The position numbers were made by a program, and so were the translations under genes. From Gallionella sp. (GTDB taxonomy: Bacteria > Pseudomonadota > Gammaproteobacteria > Burkholderiales > Gallionellaceae), in contig JAQTLM010000001.1 of NCBI GenBank assembly GCA_028714895.1, forward strand, positions 141,468-205,467: a DNA stretch of 64,000 nt. Direction: 5' to 3'. The notes beneath the pieces were generated by a model that was not told the DNA's origin, made no database searches, and saw only the letters and a list, made by a program, of their open reading frames with translations. Shown one piece after another: positions 56,486 through 64,000 of the stretch. Each line of letters opens with the position of its first letter. Within the stretch, counting starts at the first letter, position 1.

Positions 56486-57103
56486 ATGGTGAATCAATCA
56501 AAAACAACAAAGCCTTTATCGGTGGTTTGGCAGGATGGTCATGTGTCATTGGAAGATCGTGCCGCCTTGTTGGGGCAGCATCCCGCTACCGTGTGGCTGA
56601 CAGGTTTAAGTGGTGCGGGGAAATCTACGTTGGCGTTTGCGCTAGAGCATTATTTGACCGGCAAAGGACATGCTTGTTTTGTGTTGGATGGAGATAATGT
56701 CCGGCATGGCCTGAATCGCGATCTTGGTTTTTCTGCGGAGCATCGTACAGAAAACATCCGGCGGATTGCCGAAGTGGCGCGGCTGATGAATGACGCCGGA
56801 TTGGTCGTACTTTCCGCCTTCATCTCACCGTACCGCGCAGACCGTGAGTTGGCTCGTCAAATTATTGGAGAAGACAGATTTATTGAGGTGTATGTCGCGA
56901 CTCCGATGGTGATTTGTGAGCAACGCGATGTGAAAGGGCTTTATCAGCGCGCACGTTCAGGGGAGATTGCCGATTTCACCGGGATCAGCGCCCCTTACGA
57001 ACCACCGGAAAACCCGATGGCGATCATCGATACCAGCTTAGCCACCGTGGATGTTGCGTCTGCTCAACTGGCGCAAATATTCATGCCGCGATTGCGGTTC
57101 TGA
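56486..57103 (+). CDS. cysC: Adenylyl-sulfate kinase
   Basis: A 205-residue APS kinase producing PAPS. Walker A GLSGAGKST (~40-48), LDGDNVRHGLNRDLGFS (APS binding), ENIRRIAEVARLM and FISPYRADRE are all present. Linkage to the sulfotransferase gene suggests the PAPS is used for sulfation rather than only for assimilation. Confidence 0.95.
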   Translation: MVNQSKTTKPLSVVWQDGHVSLEDRAALLGQHPATVWLTGLSGAGKSTLAFALEHYLTGKGHACFVLDGDNVRHGLNRDLGFSAEHRTENIRRIAEVARLMNDAGLVVLSAFISPYRADRELARQIIGEDRFIEVYVATPMVICEQRDVKGLYQRARSGEIADFTGISAPYEPPENPMAIIDTSLATVDVASAQLAQIFMPRLRF

Positions 57104-57264
57104 TGTCACCGGATGTCATGTATCGGGAAATCAAGCCACATGGTCAGCGGGTGTTGCGTTAAGTTGTTTCGTATTTGAATGATCAGGGGATCGCTCCCCT
57201 TGTTTTTCATTGTATCGCTTGCGATTACTTGCGATAAACTATCAAAAAATCAGGGAGTGATTTG

Positions 57265-59187
57265 ATGGATGTCGCCGAAAGCTCAATATTGTCCCGCCTG
57301 AAAATTGGCAATCGCTTGCCCTCGCCGAAAGGGGTGGCGTTGGAGGTGATTAACCTGACGCAGCGCGAGGATGCTTCCAATCACGATATTGTCCGGCTGA
57401 TCGGCGCCGATCCGGCGTTGAGCGCGCGGGTCATCAAGGCGGCCAATGTGCTGCTGACCAATCCTTCCAGGCCGATTGCCACTATCGCCGATGCCGTGAC
57501 GGTGCTGGGGGTGCGCGCGTTGCGCCAGTTGGTGCTGGGCATCGCGCTGATCGTGGATTATCGCCACGGCCCATGCAAGCAGTTCAATTATTCGCATTTC
57601 TGGGCGCATTCGCTGTTGACCGGTATTGCCGCGAAACATCTGGTGGCACGCGCGCGGTTGGCGGTTGCCGAGGAAATTTTTGTGCTGGGCTTGCTCGGTA
57701 ATATCGGGCAGCTGGCCCTGGCCACGGCATACCCCGAGGAATATGGCGATGTGCTTGAACATGCGAAGGGCAAGGCGCTGGATGAGCTATGCCGGCAGGA
57801 GCACGATAAATTCGGTTGCGATCAGGCGGAGTTGAGCGGGGCGATACTCGCCGATATGCATTTCCCCAAGATTTTCCAGGCGCTGGCGCATGATTTTCGG
57901 CAGCCCGAATGCAGCAAAATGGCCGAGAGCTCGCGCGAGTGGCGGTTATTGCATTTGTTGCATGCGGCGTCGTTGCTGGCGGATGCGTGCCTGGCAAGCC
58001 CCGCAGAGCGCGGCAAGCTGGTGGTAAAACTAAGGCTGTATGCCGCGCGCGTGGCAATCGAGACGGATCACCTCATCGAGATCGGCGATGCGTGCGTGCG
58101 GGACTGGCTGGAGTGGCTGGAATTGTTGAACATGGGGATGGTTCATATTCCGCCGTTTGCGGAATTGTTGAAGCAGTCGGACGCGGCAGATGCCGCGGTC
58201 GAGGTGCCGCAATGGGCGCATGCCGATCAAGCCAATTACAGGATGCGTGTGCTGGTGGTTGAGGATGACCGCGCCATGCTGATGTTGCTGGAAGCCATGC
58301 TGAAGGCGGCCGGCCACGATGTGCTGGTTGCGCGCAACGGCGTGGAGGCGATGCATATTGTCGGGCAGCAACATCCGCAACTGGTGATTACCGAGTGGAC
58401 GATGCCGCAGATGGACGGCATTGCGCTGTGCCGCAAGCTGCGCGAAAGCCTGGAACGGCGCGATGTATACGTGATCATCCTCAACATGCAGGAGAGCGTG
58501 GACAGGTTGGTTGAGGCATTTGAGGCGGGCGCGGACGATTATCTGGTCAAGCCGGTCGCGCAAAAAGTTTTTTTTGCGCGCCTGCGTGCCGCGCAGCGGG
58601 TGGTGCAATTGCAAGAGGAGTTGGCCTTTGACCGCGAGCAGTTACTGCGTTTTTCCAAAGACCTGGCGGCATCCAATGAACGCTTGCAGCGATTGGCATT
58701 GACCGATGCGCTTACCGAATTGCCCAACCGCCGTTTTGCGATGGAACGTCTCGAGCAGGAGTGGGCATTGTCCAAGCGCGGCGACCGCACATTGTCATGC
58801 ATGATGGTGGATATCGACTACTTCAAACCGATCAATGACAAGTTTGGCCATCAGGCGGGCGACGAGGCGCTGAAATGTGTCGCCAATACCTTGCGCCAGT
58901 CGGCGCGTGCGCAGGATGTGGTGTGCCGCTATGGCGGAGAAGAGTTTGTGGTGATCTGCCCGGATACCGGCATCGATGCGGCTTACCAATGTGCCGAGCG
59001 GTTGCGCATGAATGTGGCCGCGCTGAAGTTCAAGAATCAGGAAGCAGGCATCAGGCTGACGATCAGCATCGGCGTGGCGGAGAAAAAAGAGGGCGTCGCC
59101 TCGATAGAGGAGTTGCTGAACCGTGCCGATGAATGCCTGTATGCGGCCAAGCAGGGCGGGCGGAACCGGACAGTTGTCGAAAAATAA
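57265..59187 (+). CDS. HDOD - receiver - GGDEF signalling protein with Asp-to-Glu receiver site
   Basis: A 640-residue cytoplasmic protein. Residues ~12-210 are an HDOD domain (LPSPKGVALEVINL, GADPALSARVIKAANV), ~325-440 a receiver (MRVLVVEDDRAML), and ~475-640 a GGDEF domain with active-site GGEEF (557-561) and DIDYFKPINDKFGH. The receiver's phospho-acceptor position holds Glu377 (TEWTMPQMDG) instead of Asp, so it may be permanently in an active-like state. Probably a diguanylate cyclase controlling the motile/sessile switch; flhDC and motAB lie downstream. ATG at 57265 follows GGGAGTG. Confidence 0.88.
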   Translation: MDVAESSILSRLKIGNRLPSPKGVALEVINLTQREDASNHDIVRLIGADPALSARVIKAANVLLTNPSRPIATIADAVTVLGVRALRQLVLGIALIVDYRHGPCKQFNYSHFWAHSLLTGIAAKHLVARARLAVAEEIFVLGLLGNIGQLALATAYPEEYGDVLEHAKGKALDELCRQEHDKFGCDQAELSGAILADMHFPKIFQALAHDFRQPECSKMAESSREWRLLHLLHAASLLADACLASPAERGKLVVKLRLYAARVAIETDHLIEIGDACVRDWLEWLELLNMGMVHIPPFAELLKQSDAADAAVEVPQWAHADQANYRMRVLVVEDDRAMLMLLEAMLKAAGHDVLVARNGVEAMHIVGQQHPQLVITEWTMPQMDGIALCRKLRESLERRDVYVIILNMQESVDRLVEAFEAGADDYLVKPVAQKVFFARLRAAQRVVQLQEELAFDREQLLRFSKDLAASNERLQRLALTDALTELPNRRFAMERLEQEWALSKRGDRTLSCMMVDIDYFKPINDKFGHQAGDEALKCVANTLRQSARAQDVVCRYGGEEFVVICPDTGIDAAYQCAERLRMNVAALKFKNQEAGIRLTISIGVAEKKEGVASIEELLNRADECLYAAKQGGRNRTVVEK

Positions 59188-59303
59188 TTCGCCGGAAATT
59201 GTAATTCTGGAAGCCACAGTTGACCGTTTGTATTTTTATGAAACACCGCGTAATGATTGATCCTTGCGCTTTTCATGCAACTCACCCATTGGGAGAATTA
59301 TTT

Positions 59304-59360
59304 TGTAGAAGCGGGCCATGCCCGCGATCAAGTGATTCGCGGGCATGGCCCGCTTCTACA
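59304..59360. repeat. Long perfect palindromic repeat
   Basis: tgtagaagcgggccatgccc and its complement gggcatggcccgcttctaca flank a short loop; arms are ~25 bp with one mismatch region. A free-standing REP-like hairpin in the 491-bp gap before flhD. A second structure at 59449 and the flhD leader fill the rest of the gap; I see no gene in it. Confidence 0.85.
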
Positions 59361-59448
59361 GGTGCCCGGCCAAAAGTTATTCGGACAAATTTAAACTGCA
59401 TTTTATAGGGTAATGGCCTGACCCTGAAAAAAGCTGTTGGCATCAATC

Positions 59449-59487
59449 AACCCTCCGTACTTACTCAAAGGCGGAGGGTTTGTTTTT
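59449..59487 (+). terminator. Intrinsic terminator upstream of flhD
   Basis: The stem aaccctccg/cggagggtt is followed by tgttttt. It insulates flhDC from the upstream signalling gene; flhDC must then have a promoter between 59490 and 59678, which I could not define. Confidence 0.75.
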
Positions 59488-59678
59488 GTAAGAATAAATC
59501 CTACAGGGTTTGTCTTTGGATGCTTACAAAAAAATCGGCAGGTTTCCAATTTTATTCTTGCATGTCGCACATGATAATGCGATCGCTGAAGCTCGGCAGG
59601 CAGGGTTTGAAATAAGCATGAATCGAATGCGCAGCCGGTTCCAGATTATCTGTCTACACTGGCCTACAAGGGGGTTAC

Positions 59679-59996
59679 ATGAGCACCATGCAATTGCAAG
59701 AAGGTATCCGTGACATCAATCTGACTTATCTGATGCTGGCGCAGCAAATGATCAAGGAGGATCGGCCAGCCGCAATTTTCCGTTTGGGCATCGGCCAGGA
59801 TTTGGTGGATATCATTGCCGGTCTGACGCCTGCGCAGATCATCAAGATGGCGGCTTCCAATATGTTGCTGTGCCGTTTTCGTTTTGACGAAAATCTGTTA
59901 CTCAATATGGTGACCGGCTACAGCAAAGATCGCATGATGTCTCAAGCGCATGCGGCGATCCTGATGTCGGCGCAACCCGTTGAAGAGCTGGTGTAG
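59679..59996 (+). CDS. flhD: Flagellar master regulator FlhD
   Basis: A 105-residue FlhD, which forms the FlhD4C2 activator of class II flagellar promoters. Conserved parts are DINLTYLMLAQQMIKEDRPAAIFRLG and LTPAQIIKMAASNMLLCRFRF (each shown in part). It has the expected family length. GGGGG precedes the ATG. Confidence 0.95.
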   Translation: MSTMQLQEGIRDINLTYLMLAQQMIKEDRPAAIFRLGIGQDLVDIIAGLTPAQIIKMAASNMLLCRFRFDENLLLNMVTGYSKDRMMSQAHAAILMSAQPVEELV

Positions 59997-60009
59997 AAAG
60001 GCGGTTGAT

Positions 60010-60567
60010 CTGACTGCCAAGACCGTAGCGGGCGAGGCACGGCAAGTTAAGACTGCGATTGATCTGATCGAGTTGGGCGCGCGCTTGCAGTTGTTGCAAG
60101 AAGAAACCTCGCTGAGCCGTGAGCGTTTGCTCAGGCTTTACAAGGAGATCAAGGGCGAATCGCCTTCCAAGGGGATGTTGCCTTACTCAACCGACTGGTT
60201 CATGAGCTGGCAGCCGAATATCCATTCGTCCCTGTTCATGGATATTTACCGGTTTCTGGTCATCAACGCCGGAATTGATGGTGTGCAGGCGCTGATTACC
60301 GCATATCGTTTATACCTCGATCAGGTGCAAGGTATCGAAGACGCCGAGCCCGCACTGAGTATTACCCGCGCATGGTTTTTGGTCCGCTTTTTCAAGGCGG
60401 GGATGATGCAGCTTTCTCCCTGCAAGGAATGCGGCGGATACTTTGTGGCTCATGCGAATGAGTTGCACGGCAACTATGTGTGCGGCATCTGCCATCCTCC
60501 CGCGCGCGCCGGCAAGACCAAGGCTGCCAAGCAGGCCTCGATTGCTGCTGCGCAAGCCGTTTGTTGA
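60010..60567 (+). CDS. flhC: Flagellar master regulator FlhC (unusual start codon)
   Basis: FlhC, the DNA-binding partner of FlhD. Homology starts near TAKTVAGEARQVKTAIDLIELGARLQ and includes KGMLPYSTDWFMSWQPNIHSS and the four-Cys zinc site CKECGG...CGICHPP. No ATG or GTG is available upstream of the conserved region in this frame. CTG at 60010, eight bases after an AAAGGCGG site, gives the family-like N-terminus; TTG at 59980, inside flhD, is the alternative. With CTG the protein has 185 residues. Confidence 0.9.
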   Translation: MTAKTVAGEARQVKTAIDLIELGARLQLLQEETSLSRERLLRLYKEIKGESPSKGMLPYSTDWFMSWQPNIHSSLFMDIYRFLVINAGIDGVQALITAYRLYLDQVQGIEDAEPALSITRAWFLVRFFKAGMMQLSPCKECGGYFVAHANELHGNYVCGICHPPARAGKTKAAKQASIAAAQAVC

Positions 60568-60787
60568 TTTAGTCAAGACCGTAAGTTTGGCGGGTCGGCA
60601 TAGTCTTGCGGCCCAATCCGACCAAAAACTGCGCAAATGCGCAATTCAGCCGCTTCCAATCTTGCCGAATTAATCTAGAATGCGTATATGGCTTTGTCGG
60701 CCACAACGCGGGGTGCGTGATGCTGAAGGCATCGGGAGCCATACGGCCTCCCCCTTGCGGGGATAAACAACAACAGGGAACGCGGGT

Positions 60788-61642
60788 ATGTTGGTAATCG
60801 TCGGTTATGTGGTGGTGTGTTTGTCGGTATTCGGCGGGTTTGCCATGGCCGGCGGCCATCTGGCCGCATTACTCCAGCCGATCGAGCTGTTAATGATCGG
60901 CGGCGCCGCAGCAGGCGCTTTTTTGGTTGGCAATACCGGCAAGGTAATCAAGTCGACGCTCAAAAATTTGCCGAAGACCCTGAAAGGACCCAAATACAGC
61001 AAAGAAACCTACATGGAATTGATGGCGTTGCTGTACGAATTGCTGAACAAGGTACGCAAGGAAGGCTTGATGTCCATCGAAGGCGATGTGGAGGCGCCGG
61101 CAGAAAGCGCGCTTTTCGCCAAATATCCCAAGGTGATTGCAGATCATCATGTAATCGAATTCATGACAGATTACTTGCGCATCATGGTCAGCGGCAACCT
61201 GAACGCGATGGAAATCGAAAACCTGATGGACATAGAAATCGACACGCATCATCACGAAGAGATGGTGCCTTCCCATGTGATTGCCAAGCTGGGCGACGGG
61301 ATGCCGGCTTTCGGTATTGTCGCGGCGGTGATGGGCGTGGTGCACACCATGGAATCGGTCGGCATTCCGCCGGCCGAACTGGGAATGTTGATTGCCCACG
61401 CCCTGGTGGGCACCTTCCTGGGTATCCTGCTGGCCTACGGGTTTGTCGGCCCGTTGGCTACCCAACTGGAGCAAAAAGCCGAAGAAGGCACCAGAATATT
61501 TAATGTCATTAAAGTGACGCTGCTGGCTAACCTTAATGGTTATGCGCCGGCGATGGCGGTCGAGTTTGGCCGCAAGGTGCTGACTTCTGCAGAGCGCCCG
61601 GCTTTTGCCGAACTGGAAGAGCATGTCAAGCAAAAACGCTGA
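60788..61642 (+). CDS. motA: Flagellar motor stator protein MotA
   Basis: A 284-residue stator subunit with four membrane helices (near 2-20, 32-52, 170-190 and 200-222). GDGMPAFGIVAAVMGVVHTM carries the proton-path proline, and the cytoplasmic loop has the charged residues that contact FliG. Full family length. It is 221 bp downstream of flhC, a gap in which I see only leader sequence. Confidence 0.95.
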   Translation: MLVIVGYVVVCLSVFGGFAMAGGHLAALLQPIELLMIGGAAAGAFLVGNTGKVIKSTLKNLPKTLKGPKYSKETYMELMALLYELLNKVRKEGLMSIEGDVEAPAESALFAKYPKVIADHHVIEFMTDYLRIMVSGNLNAMEIENLMDIEIDTHHHEEMVPSHVIAKLGDGMPAFGIVAAVMGVVHTMESVGIPPAELGMLIAHALVGTFLGILLAYGFVGPLATQLEQKAEEGTRIFNVIKVTLLANLNGYAPAMAVEFGRKVLTSAERPAFAELEEHVKQKR

Positions 61643-61646
61643 TCAG

Positions 61647-61726
61647 GAAGTGGGGAGTGGTGAGTGGGAAGTAGGAAGTAGGAGGTGGGGCCCTACTCTC
61701 CACTCCCTGCTTCCTACTCTCTACTT
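61647..61726. repeat. Imperfect palindrome between motA and motB
   Basis: gtggggagtggtgagtggga and the complementary tactctccactccctgcttc form long imperfect arms made of short gtagga/agtggg units. It lies in the unusual 170-bp motA-motB gap. Confidence 0.6.
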
Positions 61727-61730
61727 TCCA

Positions 61731-61793
61731 TCTGATGAAACTACTAGCCATTCCACTTGGTTGCCAAAAGACGGCAACCAAGTGGCTGGTTAT
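61731..61793 (-). repeat. REP-like palindrome, family A (best copy)
   Basis: On the minus strand: ataaccagccacttggttgcc, gtctttt, ggcaaccaagtggaatggct, agtagtttcatca. The central 13-bp stem is perfect (ccacttggttgcc/ggcaaccaagtgg). It serves as the consensus for copies at 22461, 45572 and 63049. Confidence 0.85.
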
Positions 61794-61811
61794 GTCTTCT
61801 GATTCCTGATC

Positions 61812-62852
61812 ATGGCCGAGGACAAAAACAAAAAACCCATTGTCGTAAAGCGCATCAAGAAAGTGGTGGGCATGGCTCACGGCGGCGCGTGGAAGATTGC
61901 CTATGCCGACTTCGTCACGGCGATGATGGCGTTCTTTCTGCTGATGTGGTTGCTCGGCTCGACCAGCAGGGGTGAATTGGTGGGTATTGCCGAATATTTC
62001 AAGCGGCCGCTTGCGGTCGTATTGTCCGGTGGCACGACGGTCGGCGATACCACTAGCATTCTCAAGGGTGGCGGTAAGGATCTCACGCGTGCCGAAGGGC
62101 AAGTTGATAAAGGCGAGGCGTCCACCGAAAAGAAATTCACCAATCTCAAGGCATCTCAAAAAGAACTCATGCGTATCCAGCGCACAAAGGAAATCGAAAA
62201 ACTTAAACAATTGAAAGCCAGCATCGAGAAAGCCATCGACAGCAACCCCAAGTTGCAACAATTCAAGAATCAGATATTGCTGGACATCACCAGCGAAGGT
62301 TTACGTATCCAGATTGTGGATGAGAAAAACCGTCCGATGTTCCAGATCGGTAGTGCCCAGCTGGAGCCCTATACCAAAGAAATCCTGCATGAAATCGGCA
62401 AGATGCTGAACGAAGTGCCCAATAAGCTGAGTATCTCCGGTCACACCGATGCCGCCCTTTACGGCGGGGGAGGTAAGGGATACAGCAATTGGGAGTTGTC
62501 CGCAGACCGTGCCAATGCCTCGCGCCGCGAATTGATCGTGGGCGGCATGGCGGAGGAAAAAATTATCCGTGTGGTAGGGCTGTCTTCTGCGGTGCTGTTC
62601 AAGAAAGAGGAGCCGCTTCATCCGGTCAATCGCCGCATCAGCATGATCGTGATGAACAAGAAGGCCGAAGAGGCGGCCAGCCATGACGGCGGTACGGTCG
62701 GGGAGAACGTCGCTACGGATGACGAAGAATCCGGCGACGCTGGCGCAGAAGCGATTCAATCAGAGATGCCGCAAAGCGGCAACTTGCAAAACACCGGAGC
62801 GACGCACGCCGCTTCTGCTGTTCCCGCTACACCGGCAGCGCGCCGGCCTTAA
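61812..62852 (+). CDS. motB: Flagellar motor stator protein MotB
   Basis: A 346-residue protein: one membrane helix (~27-48) with the proton-carrying Asp in AYADFVTAMMAFFLLMWL, a plug/linker and an OmpA-type peptidoglycan-binding domain (~190-290; LSISGHTDAALYGG, WELSADRANASRREL, NRRISMIV). The C-terminal ~50 residues are a low-complexity acidic/Ala-rich tail. motA-motB are usually contiguous; here a 170-bp gap with repeats separates them. Confidence 0.95.
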   Translation: MAEDKNKKPIVVKRIKKVVGMAHGGAWKIAYADFVTAMMAFFLLMWLLGSTSRGELVGIAEYFKRPLAVVLSGGTTVGDTTSILKGGGKDLTRAEGQVDKGEASTEKKFTNLKASQKELMRIQRTKEIEKLKQLKASIEKAIDSNPKLQQFKNQILLDITSEGLRIQIVDEKNRPMFQIGSAQLEPYTKEILHEIGKMLNEVPNKLSISGHTDAALYGGGGKGYSNWELSADRANASRRELIVGGMAEEKIIRVVGLSSAVLFKKEEPLHPVNRRISMIVMNKKAEEAASHDGGTVGENVATDDEESGDAGAEAIQSEMPQSGNLQNTGATHAASAVPATPAARRP

Positions 62853-63231
62853 TCCCGCGAATTGGTGGGTGTTTATTTCTCTATTCCCCTGAAGAAAATC
62901 AATGCTTGCCATTTAAAGTGCCCATCGTGACGGGACTGCCTCATAATGATAAAAATAGTAGGAAAATAAACGCAGACGTTTATCTGGTCGGCTTGTCGGG
63001 CTGCGGATTTCCCGCCTTTGGCATTGCACCAACGTTAGGGAATTTCCTATAACCAGCCACTTAGCCACCGTTTTTTGGTAGTCCAGTAAGAATGGTTGGT
63101 AGTTTTATTAGTGGGGTGGCTGGTGGTTTCATCAAGCTCTTCGAGCTTGAGAAGTTTACGCCGCCGGATGATTGGTATCAGCACGGTAGTGGAAGCATAA
63201 GTATTTAAATTTGGTACAGAGGGAGTTGACG
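62853..63231. other. Intergenic region before the chemotaxis receptor gene
   Basis: A 379-bp gap without a credible gene. It contains a degenerate family A palindrome (63049-63110) and the receptor's leader. I looked for a flagellar sigma-28 promoter (TAAAG...GCCGATAA) and found only a poorly spaced partial match near 62913. Confidence 0.6.
63049..63110 (+). repeat. REP-like palindrome, family A (degenerate copy)
   Basis: ataaccagccacttagccac, gttttttgg, agtccagtaagaatggttgg, tagttttatta: same order as the 61731 copy with many substitutions. Confidence 0.65.
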
Positions 63232-64000
63232 ATGTTAAACGATATGAAAATCAGTTCACGGTTGATGATCCTGCTGGCCTTCCTTATGGCAGGGCTTGTG
63301 GTAATCGGCGCGGTAGGATTGTATGCCGCCGGCAAGACGGAAAGCGCGCTGGAGTCGGTGTTCGACGAAAAAGTGACGCCTCTCGTGCAGCTGACTGCCA
63401 TCGCCAAGGCGAATCTGAGTAACCGGCTGGCTATCGCCAATGCGATCATCCAGCCCGAGAATATGGCGGACTATATTCAGGTGGTAGGAAAGAACAAGGC
63501 GGAAATCGACAAGCAATGGGAAGCCTTCATGGCTTCGTTGACCGATGAGGAAGACAGAAAACTGGCGGCGAAATTTGCCGAGGTGCGCGGGCGCTTTGTC
63601 GAGCAAGGCGTCAAGCCGGCAGTGGCAGCGATGCATGCCAATAATGTGGCCGAGATCAGGCGGATACAGATAGAGCACGTCAATCCCCTATACGTTCCGT
63701 TGTTCGAGGCGCTGGATGCGCTGATCGAGATGGAAAAGCACGATACCGAAAAGCTGCACGAGGAAGCAACTGCCACCTACAAAAATATGCGCATGCTGTC
63801 CATCGTGCTGATCCTGACCGGCATAGGGTTGGGTTGCGCACTGGGGTTTTCCATCGTTCGCGGTATCAACCGTTCGGTGGGCGAACTGTGTGGTGTGATG
63901 GTGAAGATGTCGGCGGATGGCGACTTGAGCGCACGCGCCAAGGTGTACGGACAGGATGAAATCGGCCAGGCGGCGACAGCGTTCAACGGCCTGATCGACG
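63232..64000 (+). CDS. Methyl-accepting chemotaxis protein, N-terminal part (3' end outside window)
   Basis: The open frame runs from ATG 63232 (GAGGGAG site) past the window end, 256 codons visible. It starts MLNDMKISSRLMILLAF with a first membrane helix (~10-32), a periplasmic four-helix-bundle ligand domain (~35-185; ESVFDEKVTPLVQL), a second helix (~190-212) and the beginning of a HAMP domain (SIVRGINRSVGEL, DGDLSARAKVYGQDEIG). The signalling domain lies outside. Located directly after motAB, consistent with a flagellar/chemotaxis region. Confidence 0.93.
   Translation, partial: MLNDMKISSRLMILLAFLMAGLVVIGAVGLYAAGKTESALESVFDEKVTPLVQLTAIAKANLSNRLAIANAIIQPENMADYIQVVGKNKAEIDKQWEAFMASLTDEEDRKLAAKFAEVRGRFVEQGVKPAVAAMHANNVAEIRRIQIEHVNPLYVPLFEALDALIEMEKHDTEKLHEEATATYKNMRMLSIVLILTGIGLGCALGFSIVRGINRSVGELCGVMVKMSADGDLSARAKVYGQDEIGQAATAFNGLID

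Noticed and set aside
62905..62945. Possible sigma-28 promoter before the chemotaxis receptor gene
   Set aside because: TTTAAAGT is followed by a GCC-rich block at the wrong spacing; not enough to call.

Overview
The window looks like the chromosome of a neutrophilic iron-oxidising betaproteobacterium, most likely Gallionellaceae and Sideroxydans-like. Supporting this are a Cyc2-type outer-membrane cytochrome-porin at 51.5 kb, many small periplasmic c-type cytochromes, a bd-like oxidase operon, FlhDC flagellar control, betaproteobacterial gene orders (DciA-M23-SecA; PilC-PilD-CoaE-ZapD-YacG) and moderately high GC in core genes. The assignment is inferred from gene content; no 16S rRNA gene is present.

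Layout. 1-0.67 kb: 3' end of polA. 0.78-2.1 kb: an AT-rich two-gene cassette of unknown function. 2.2-12.6 kb: housekeeping genes (sugar dehydrogenase-like protein, ppx, phoU, rpiA, phosphoglucomutase, ridA, recG, ubiC, dciA). 12.7-18.1 kb: M23 peptidase, secA, a cyclic-nucleotide-binding protein, argJ. 18.16-19.78 kb: an AT-rich gene enclosed by a perfect 258-bp inverted repeat. 19.8-30.4 kb: Nudix/ThiE fusion, yacG, zapD, coaE, pilD, pilC, a CorC-type transporter, lgt, ilvD, a hexose-6-phosphate mutarotase and a lipoprotein cytochrome c.

30.5-44.1 kb is the most unusual region. A minus-strand operon of eleven genes runs from 38.2 down to 30.5 kb. It encodes five c-type cytochrome proteins (eight CxxCH motifs), a CydA-like bd-type oxidase subunit without CydB, three single-helix miniproteins of 34-41 residues, a small two-helix membrane protein and a formylglycine-generating-enzyme-like protein. 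Divergent from it are a universal stress protein and a NirJ/AhbD-like radical SAM protein, which together carry about seven PCP_red-type modules (the domain found at the C-terminus of the protochlorophyllide reductase subunit ChlB/BchB), followed by a HemY-like protoporphyrinogen oxidase. I read this as a respiratory oxidase plus a dedicated tetrapyrrole-handling set. The block is bracketed by a duplication: the end of the mutarotase gene plus the lipoprotein cytochrome gene at 29.9-30.4 kb recurs as a mutarotase remnant plus a paralogous lipoprotein cytochrome at 44.1-44.9 kb.

45-57 kb: soluble cytochrome c, KefB-type antiporter, pilin-like protein, sensor kinase, an RHH/ParE toxin-antitoxin operon, the Cyc2-like gene with a strong sigma-70-type promoter, a DUF4160/DUF2442 pair, a second RHH/ParE pair, a SEC-C/TPR/sulfotransferase fusion and cysC (PAPS synthesis). 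57.2-64 kb: an HDOD-REC-GGDEF protein, flhDC, motA, motB and the 5' end of a chemotaxis receptor gene.

Several families of short palindromic repeats lie between genes throughout. One shows an apparent nested insertion, and another appears in frame inside recG, the Nudix/ThiE gene and perhaps the phosphoglucomutase gene. No tRNA, rRNA, CRISPR array or transposase gene was seen.
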